The notes under the pieces: generated by a model
Told to the model about the DNA's origin: nothing
What the model saw: only the letters and a program-made list of their open reading frames with translations
Database searches by the model: none
Made by a program: the position numbers and the translations under genes
NCBI RefSeq assembly: GCF_050870875.2
Contig: NZ_CP194041.2
Coordinates: 3,286,001 to 3,350,000 of the forward strand
Source of the DNA: Agarivorans sp050870875
GTDB taxonomy: Bacteria; Pseudomonadota; Gammaproteobacteria; Enterobacterales; Celerinatantimonadaceae
Direction of reading: 5' to 3'
Length of the DNA: 64,000 nt
Shown: positions 59,957 to 64,000 of the stretch, in pieces
Layout of the letters: each line of letters starts with the position of its first letter
How positions within the stretch are numbered: the first letter of the stretch is position 1

Positions 59957-60994
59957 ATGAGTATTTACACCAAAAAAGGCGATGCTGGTTCAACTTCATT
60001 AGTGGGCGGCGTGCGAGTGCATAAATCAGACATCAGAGTCGATGCCTACGGCACCGTAGACGAACTGAATGCGAGCCTGAGCCTGGCCAGCAAAGCGATG
60101 CGAGATGCCAGTAACATCCAGCTGATAGAAGCGATTGAACACCAACTATTTTACTTAGGTGCCGAAGTTGCTAGTGCCGATAACAGTCCAATAAAAGCCA
60201 ATCAACGCTTGCTGGAGGCCGAACATATCACGGCCATGGAACAAGCCATTGACCGCTGTATGTCTGCCCTCCCCCCAGTCAACAGTTTCGTATTGCCCGG
60301 TAGCTCTGAAGCAGGTAGTCGACTTCATGTTAGCCGAACCATTGCACGCCGCGCCGAACGACGTTTGGTTGAGCTTGCCCAATTCACCGAGCTACGACCA
60401 CTGTTGCTGAAATACATCAATCGCTTGTCTGATCTGTTGTATGCCATCGCTCGCTTCGAAGATCAGCAAGTTTTATATAGTGAAGTGGTTGAACGAGTGA
60501 TTGCTGAATACCTCAAGGCCAGTACCAACACATCAACCCCCGACACTCTGCCAGAAAATGCATCGGTTAAGCTGGCTGAACATTCTCTAGGGTTTGTTAC
60601 CGTGCATCGCATCATGCAACAAGCCGTTGCTGCAGCCTTGAAACATCAAGTACCGATCGTGATTGCCGTTGTGGATCAACACGGCAATATGATCATGAGC
60701 TACCGGATGCCTGACGCCCTATTGGTGAGCAGCGAATTGGCACCAAAGAAAGCCTATAGTGCGATCGCCCTAAAAAGCCCAACCCATCAGCTTTCCGCCC
60801 TAGTTCAACCGGGCCAAGATTTGTATCAATTGGAAACCATTTGCGATGGCAAAATCGTCACCTTTGGCGGTGGTTTCCCTTTGTATCAAGCACACCAATT
60901 AATCGGTGCCATCGGCATTAGCGGTGGCAGCGTCACACAAGACATAGATATCGCTCTCGCAGCGATCCGTGGTTTAGATTTAGAGGATAAATAA
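59957..60994 (+). CDS. pduO: ATP:cob(I)alamin adenosyltransferase PduO (two domains)
   Basis: 345 residues. Residues 1-185 are the PduO adenosyltransferase: 'IYTKKGDAGSTSLVGGVRV' and 'VSRTIARRAERRLVELAQ' bind ATP and cobalamin. Residues 200-345 form the C-terminal GlcG/HbpS-like (PduO-C) domain 'MQQAVAAALKHQVPIVIAVV', 'VTFGGGFPLYQAHQLIGAIG', reported to bind heme in Lactobacillus homologues. It regenerates adenosylcobalamin inside the microcompartment. Confidence 0.95.
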   Translation: MSIYTKKGDAGSTSLVGGVRVHKSDIRVDAYGTVDELNASLSLASKAMRDASNIQLIEAIEHQLFYLGAEVASADNSPIKANQRLLEAEHITAMEQAIDRCMSALPPVNSFVLPGSSEAGSRLHVSRTIARRAERRLVELAQFTELRPLLLKYINRLSDLLYAIARFEDQQVLYSEVVERVIAEYLKASTNTSTPDTLPENASVKLAEHSLGFVTVHRIMQQAVAAALKHQVPIVIAVVDQHGNMIMSYRMPDALLVSSELAPKKAYSAIALKSPTHQLSALVQPGQDLYQLETICDGKIVTFGGGFPLYQAHQLIGAIGISGGSVTQDIDIALAAIRGLDLEDK

Positions 60995-60996
60995 CA

Positions 60997-62397
60997 ATGG
61001 ACACAATGGAATTAGAAAACATCGTTCGCAGTATTATCAGCGAAAAATTTGCGCAAGCGCCAAGCCCAGAATCGAACGACAGCGGAAGCATCGCGCTATT
61101 TGATGATGTTGACTGTGCCATTCAAGCAACAAGTCAAGCTTACAAGCGCTACCAACAATGCCCGCTAAAAACCCGTAGTGCGATCATCGATGCCTTTCGC
61201 AAAGAGCTTGCACCGCTGATCCCTAAACTATCTGCTGATGCGGCGGCCGAAACCGGCATGGGTTGCAGCGAACACAAGATCCTAAAGAATCAAGCAGCCT
61301 TAGATAATACCCCTGGGGTGGAAGATTTAACAACTCAAGCGCTCACTGGTGACGGCGGTATGGTGCTATTTGAATACTCACCTTTCGGTGTCATTGGCTC
61401 TATTTCTCCCAGTACCAACCCTACCGAAACCATTATCAATAACTGTATTAGCATGCTGGCAGCGGGCAATACCGTGTACTTCTCGCCTCACCCCGGAGCC
61501 AAACAAGTATCACTGTGGTTAATTCAAAAAATGGAAGCGATTGCCTTTAAAGCTTGTGGTATTCGCAATCTGGTGGTGACCACCAAACAGCCGAGCATTG
61601 AAGCGACTCAAGCCATGATGGCCCACCCCGATATCGCCTTATTAGCAGTCACTGGTGGCCCAGCGATTGTCGCCTCAGCCATGAAAACTGGTAAAAAAGT
61701 GATTGGTGCAGGTGCCGGTAACCCTCCTTGTTTGGTAGACGAAACCGCAGAAATTATTAATGCGGCTCAAAGTATCGTAGCGGGCGCTTCTCTGGACTAC
61801 AACCTGCCTTGTATTGCAGAAAAATCGGTGGTGGTGGTCGACAGTGTTGCCGACCAATTGATCCAACAAATGCAGGCCTTTGGCGCTTACTTGGTGAGCA
61901 AGCCTGAAGATATTCAGCGTTTGCACGATACCTGTTTTAAAGGGACCACCGTGAATAAAGCGTTTGTTGGTAAAAGCCCTGCAGCTATTTTGCAGGCTGC
62001 CGGTATTCATTGCCCCGAAAAAGAACCAGAACTGGTAATTTTTGAAGCCGAAGCAAATGACTTATTTGTGCTGGAAGAACAGTTAATGCCAGTGATGCCA
62101 GTAGTTCGTGTGAAAGACTTTGAAGCGGGCTTAGCGCTTTCTCTGCGCATTGAAAACAACTTACATCATACCGCGATCATGCATTCACAAAATGTCTCTC
62201 GCTTAAACAAAGTTGCCCAGATGATGCAAACCTCTATTTTCGTTAAAAATGGTCCTTCTTACGGCGGGATTGGAGTTGGCGCAGAGGGTTTCACCACCTT
62301 TACGATTGCCACTCCAACGGGTGAAGGAACCACTTCGGCAAGAAGCTTTGCTCGCAGTCGTCGTTGTGTGTTGCATAACGGATTTTCCATTCGCTAA
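60997..62397 (+). CDS. pduP: CoA-acylating propionaldehyde dehydrogenase
   Basis: 466 residues, ALDH superfamily. The N-terminal encapsulation helix is 'MDTMELENIVRSIISEKF'. 'TGGPAIVASAMKTGKKVIGA' is NAD/CoA-binding and the catalytic Cys lies in 'ASLDYNLPCIAEKSVVVVD' (about 273). It converts propionaldehyde to propionyl-CoA with NAD+. Two nt after pduO. Confidence 0.96.
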   Translation: MDTMELENIVRSIISEKFAQAPSPESNDSGSIALFDDVDCAIQATSQAYKRYQQCPLKTRSAIIDAFRKELAPLIPKLSADAAAETGMGCSEHKILKNQAALDNTPGVEDLTTQALTGDGGMVLFEYSPFGVIGSISPSTNPTETIINNCISMLAAGNTVYFSPHPGAKQVSLWLIQKMEAIAFKACGIRNLVVTTKQPSIEATQAMMAHPDIALLAVTGGPAIVASAMKTGKKVIGAGAGNPPCLVDETAEIINAAQSIVAGASLDYNLPCIAEKSVVVVDSVADQLIQQMQAFGAYLVSKPEDIQRLHDTCFKGTTVNKAFVGKSPAAILQAAGIHCPEKEPELVIFEAEANDLFVLEEQLMPVMPVVRVKDFEAGLALSLRIENNLHHTAIMHSQNVSRLNKVAQMMQTSIFVKNGPSYGGIGVGAEGFTTFTIATPTGEGTTSARSFARSRRCVLHNGFSIR

Positions 62398-62418
62398 TTG
62401 ATGTTAAGAGATAGGCTC

Positions 62419-63534
62419 ATGAAAAAGTTTTCGGTTAAAACTCGGGTATACAGTGGCATTGGCAGCCTCGAATATCTAAAGCGTTTCAAAGATAAAAAGA
62501 TCTGGATTGTCTGTGATGGCTTTTTAGCCACCAGCCCTTTGTATACACGTTTAGCCGGGTTGTTGGAGCAGCATAATCAGCTCTTTCTATTTTCAGAGAT
62601 CACTGCCGATCCGGATATCTCGACCATCGTCAAGGGGATCGCTGAACTACAGAAAATACAACCTCAAATCATTATTGGCTTTGGTGGCGGCTCGGCGATT
62701 GACGCCGCCAAAGCGATCCGCTTTTTTGTGGAACAAAGCCAGAGCCTGCCTTTGGAAGCTTGCATCGCGATCCCAACGACTAGTGGCACGGGCTCGGAGG
62801 TGACTTCGGCAACCGTGATTAGCGACAAGCAAAAAGGGATAAAATATCCACTATTTCATCCCAGTATTTTCCCAACCATTGCGATCCTCGATCCCGAATT
62901 GGTGCTAACCGTCCCCGCTGAGATCACCGCCAATACCGGCATGGATGTACTCACTCACGCCATTGAAGCCTATGTATCTAAAGATGCCAACGATTTTGCC
63001 GATGCCTTGGCTGAGAAAGCAGTACAAACCATCTTTCAATACTTACCAACGGCCTATGTGAACGGCCAATGCATCGCCACTCGGAACAAGGTGCATAACG
63101 CCTCTAGCATGGCTGGTATGGCATTTAGTCAGGCCGGACTGGGACTGAACCATGCTATTGCTCACCAATTGGGAGGTCAGTTTAAGCTGGCGCATGGTTT
63201 AGCCAACGCAATTTTACTGCCGCATGTGATCCGGCATAACGCCAAGGACATTCGTGCCCGTAAGCGCTACGCCAGACTGGCGAAACATTGCCAACTCAGC
63301 CCCAAATCACTGAACGATATGGCAGCCGTCAATCAGTTGATTTTTCATATAAATCAACTTCTTCAACAGCTTAAAATAAAATCGTCGCTGCGCAAGTTGG
63401 GGATCTATGAAAGCAAAGTGAAGGAAAAACTAGCCACCATCATTAGTGCCACCCATGCCGATAGTACACTCAGTACTAATCCTTGTGCGGTGAGCGATAA
63501 AGACATTCGACATATTGTAGAGGCGATCTTATGA
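62419..63534 (+). CDS. pduQ: 1-Propanol dehydrogenase PduQ
   Basis: 371 residues from ATG 62419; the frame opens at 62398 but 'MKKFSVKTRVYSGIGSLEYL' aligns with the start of known PduQ. Fe-ADH family: 'IGFGGGSAIDAAKAIRFF', metal-ligand regions 'TGMDVLTHAIEAYVSKDAND' and 'GLGLNHAIAHQLGGQFKLAH'. It reduces propionaldehyde to 1-propanol, regenerating NAD+ inside the compartment. Confidence 0.94.
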   Translation: MKKFSVKTRVYSGIGSLEYLKRFKDKKIWIVCDGFLATSPLYTRLAGLLEQHNQLFLFSEITADPDISTIVKGIAELQKIQPQIIIGFGGGSAIDAAKAIRFFVEQSQSLPLEACIAIPTTSGTGSEVTSATVISDKQKGIKYPLFHPSIFPTIAILDPELVLTVPAEITANTGMDVLTHAIEAYVSKDANDFADALAEKAVQTIFQYLPTAYVNGQCIATRNKVHNASSMAGMAFSQAGLGLNHAIAHQLGGQFKLAHGLANAILLPHVIRHNAKDIRARKRYARLAKHCQLSPKSLNDMAAVNQLIFHINQLLQQLKIKSSLRKLGIYESKVKEKLATIISATHADSTLSTNPCAVSDKDIRHIVEAIL

Positions 63535-64000
63535 GTAATGCTTCCACTACGATTGCTGAAATGACCGACACCAATCAGCAGATCGTCGAAAAAACGCTTG
63601 CTCAAACTAATTCAGAGCAGATGCTAAAACAAGTTCGTCAAGCAGGTATCGTGGGCGCCGGCGGCGCGGGCTTTCCAACTTACGTGAAGCTACAAGCCAA
63701 GGCAGAGATCTTCTTAGTGAATGCGGCAGAATGTGAGCCGATGTTAAAAGTAGATCAACAATTAATGGCACAACACCCAGACAAGCTGATCCGAGGCCTG
63801 CTCTACGGGATGTTTCTGACTGGCGCCAAACAGGGCATTATCGCTCTCAAACAGAAGTATCAAGCTGCCATTAATGCACTCACACCGCAACTGCCGGACA
63901 ACATTCGGATCCACATCTTGCCCGATGTTTATCCCGCAGGGGATGAAGTGATTACCATCTGGTTTGCTACCGGACGGCGAGTGCCACCTGCGGCATTGCC
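63531..64000 (+). CDS. pduS: Cobalamin reductase PduS, N-terminal part (cut by window end)
   Basis: 156 codons visible from ATG 63531 (ATGA overlap with pduQ). 'AGIVGAGGAGFPTYVKLQAK', 'FLVNAAECEPMLKVDQQLM' and 'LPDVYPAGDEVITIWFATGR' match the FMN/NADH-binding RnfC-like domain of PduS; the [4Fe-4S] and soluble-ligand-binding parts lie beyond the window. It reduces cob(III/II)alamin for PduO. The first ~25 residues are longer than in Salmonella PduS. Confidence 0.95.
   Translation, partial: MSNASTTIAEMTDTNQQIVEKTLAQTNSEQMLKQVRQAGIVGAGGAGFPTYVKLQAKAEIFLVNAAECEPMLKVDQQLMAQHPDKLIRGLLYGMFLTGAKQGIIALKQKYQAAINALTPQLPDNIRIHILPDVYPAGDEVITIWFATGRRVPPAAL

Noticed and set aside
1..64000. CRISPR arrays, tRNA or rRNA genes, prophage
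   Set aside because: No repeat-spacer pattern, cloverleaf-type sequence, rRNA-like stretch or phage structural gene was seen on either strand.

Overview
The window is a 64 kb chromosomal segment from a gammaproteobacterium, most likely a marine Alteromonadales/Vibrionales-type organism. I base this on moderate GC, the family-level look of the proteins, integron-type gene cassettes and two methyl-accepting chemotaxis proteins. I do not assign a genus. No tRNA, rRNA or CRISPR array was seen.

Left edge (1-3.6 kb): a 5'-truncated IS110-type transposase, an orphan gene with a ribbon-helix-helix-like N-terminus preceded by short direct repeats, and a decayed integron integrase. Small housekeeping-type genes follow on the minus strand (YiaC-like acetyltransferase, YgjV-like membrane protein, cupin, LprI-like lipoprotein/periplasmic protein).

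L-arabinose locus (3.9-13.1 kb): a minus-strand araB-araD-araA-araC operon diverges from a plus-strand ChvE-type sugar ABC transporter (binding protein, double ATPase, permease). The 397 bp between them carries two pairs of AraC-like half-sites, each pair with the 21 bp spacing known for AraC I1-I2. A Cache-type chemoreceptor converges on the transporter across a shared bidirectional terminator.

Middle (15-31.6 kb): an operon of VWA lipoprotein, ECF sigma factor and one-TM putative anti-sigma protein; two unlisted tandem small membrane-protein ORFs; an iron-containing alcohol dehydrogenase; an SOS1/NhaP-type Na+/H+ antiporter; an amino-acid-type periplasmic binding protein; a nitronate-monooxygenase-like flavoprotein; an ISAs1 transposase relic; a second chemoreceptor; a PEP-CTERM protein; and a three-cassette cluster (GNAT, frameshifted NUDIX, YqfB-like ASCH). 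The three cassette genes end in the same CATAACAA motif, and at least one clear attC site is present without a functional integrase nearby.

Cobalamin block (31.8-49.1 kb, minus strand): 16 tightly overlapping genes make most of the anaerobic (cobalt-early) B12 pathway. Several are fusions (CbiD-CbiC, CbiE-CbiT, CbiG-ferredoxin, SUMT-HemD-like), and the CobT is archaeal-type rather than the usual bacterial enzyme. The operon is headed by a clear cobalamin riboswitch (49005-49117). A predicted Shine-Dalgarno-sequestering helix lies downstream of it, followed by a histidine-rich 48-codon ORF that overlaps the cbiD start. That ORF appears undescribed and is the most interesting candidate here.

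Propanediol block (49.2-64 kb): pocR and pduF (minus) diverge from pduABCDEGHKLMNOPQS (plus, pduS cut by the window end), encoding a B12-dependent 1,2-propanediol microcompartment. pduJ is missing from its usual place. The pocR/pduF-pduA control region contains three copies of an ATGCTAA-type box before a plausible promoter. The cobalamin operon supplies the coenzyme for the diol dehydratase, so the last 32 kb works as one metabolic unit, probably for fermenting fucose- or rhamnose-derived propanediol.
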